Source of the DNA: Candidatus Zhuqueibacterota bacterium
GTDB lineage: Bacteria; Zhuqueibacterota; Zhuqueibacteria; Residuimicrobiales; Oceaniaggregativiventaceae
NCBI GenBank assembly: GCA_014728115.1
Contig: WJME01000139.1
Location: 62,001-126,000 of the forward strand
DNA length: 64,000 nucleotides
Reading direction: 5' to 3'
In this document: piece by piece, positions 63,737-64,000 of the stretch
How positions within the stretch are numbered: the stretch's first letter is position 1
Layout of the letters: every line of letters starts with the position of its first letter
Made by a program: the position numbers and the translations under genes
The notes under the pieces: generated by a model
What the model saw: only the letters and a program-made list of their open reading frames with translations
Database searches by the model: none
Told to the model about the DNA's origin: nothing

Positions 63737-64000
63737 TTACAGATGTTGATAATAGTCCATGAGGATTTTAGCGACCTCTGGTCGGCTGAATTCTTTTGGG
63801 GGCAATTCTCCATTGGCCAACATTTCTCTCACTTTAGTGCCGCTGATCAATACACGATCTTCCTTACCATGCGGACAGGTTTTCATGCTCGCCATACCGT
63901 CGCATTTGTGACACCAGAAAGTCCAATCGATATTCAATGGAACGATATCTAGTTCTTGATCATCGATTTCCTCAAAGATTTTTTGGGCATCAAAAGGACC
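63737..64000 (-). CDS. sat: Sulfate adenylyltransferase, 5'-truncated by window edge
   Basis: The last 87 codons of a gene that enters from the right edge. The text includes [20 protein letters not shown], the zinc-binding segment of monomeric (Sat-type) ATP sulfurylase, then [19 protein letters not shown] and the ending [15 protein letters not shown] sulfurylase makes adenylylsulfate from ATP and sulfate. It precedes cysC in the same operon. Confidence 0.93.
   Translation of the reverse strand, partial: GPFDAQKIFEEIDDQELDIVPLNIDWTFWCHKCDGMASMKTCPHGKEDRVLISGTKVREMLANGELPPKEFSRPEVAKILMDYYQHL

Noticed and set aside
1-64000. CRISPR array, phage or transposon
   Set aside because: No regularly spaced repeats, transposase, integrase or phage structural genes were recognised on either strand.

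Overview
The window reads as chromosomal DNA of a Gram-negative-type bacterium of the Fibrobacterota-Chlorobiota-Bacteroidota (FCB) superphylum, most likely outside Bacteroidota proper (inference). Reasons: two secreted proteins carry type IX secretion (Por) C-terminal sorting domains; there are bacillithiol genes (bshC, bshB1), a carboxypeptidase-regulatory/TonB-type receptor, YeeE/YedE half-transporters and dockerin-like tails. The best promoters (tRNA-Phe, a FAD oxidoreductase, a TPR lipoprotein) look like ordinary sigma70 boxes (TTGACA-type / TATATT), not the -33/-7 Bacteroidota type. No phage, IS element or CRISPR array was found.

Region 1 (1-15050) is an envelope/surface-glycan region. 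On the minus strand: a YfhO-type membrane protein followed by a truncated sensor kinase. On the plus strand, a tight five-gene operon: flippase, methyltransferase, PAPS-type sulfotransferase, FemAB/GNAT-type acyltransferase and polysaccharide-deacetylase-like protein. Facing it, a minus-strand operon: TPR lipoprotein, DUF4292-like lipoprotein (apparently with a non-standard ATT/ATA start), polyprenyl-phosphate glycosyltransferase (GT2) and GT4. A PAP2/inositolphosphotransferase-like membrane protein follows. The adenylylsulfate kinase (cysC) and truncated ATP sulfurylase at the right edge (63113-64000) could make the PAPS used by the sulfotransferase.

Region 2 (15060-31860): tRNA-Phe with promoter and terminator, a gene remnant, a secreted FAD oxidoreductase plus tandem SUMF1-like protein, an RND permease/TolC pair without its adaptor (a lone adaptor lies at 57841-58863), a TonB-type receptor, a GT39-like glycosyltransferase, and a very large CPBP intramembrane protease with a duplicated extracytoplasmic domain.

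Region 3 (32070-45223) holds secreted and surface proteins: a beta-propeller-like protein and a DUF5060/DUF4038 glycoside hydrolase that share one C-terminal module ending in dockerin-like repeats, two type IX cargo proteins (one a subtilase), an amino-acid permease, two TraB/GumN proteins and a HAD phosphatase.

Region 4 (45359-53520) is thiol and sulfur metabolism: a methyltransferase-bshC-bshB1 operon that probably makes bacillithiol and perhaps N-methyl-bacillithiol, and an ArsR regulator / persulfide-dioxygenase-rhodanese / two-part YeeE-YedE operon, followed by an aldo/keto reductase.

Region 5 (53626-64000) is mixed housekeeping and envelope: a two-component pair with a cNMP-type sensor, DksA/TraR-like and Trm112-like proteins, a quinone-oxidoreductase-like dehydrogenase, the orphan RND adaptor, a small outer-membrane barrel, rhomboid protease, N-acetylmuramoyl-L-alanine amidase, TIGR01212-type radical SAM protein, cysC and sat.
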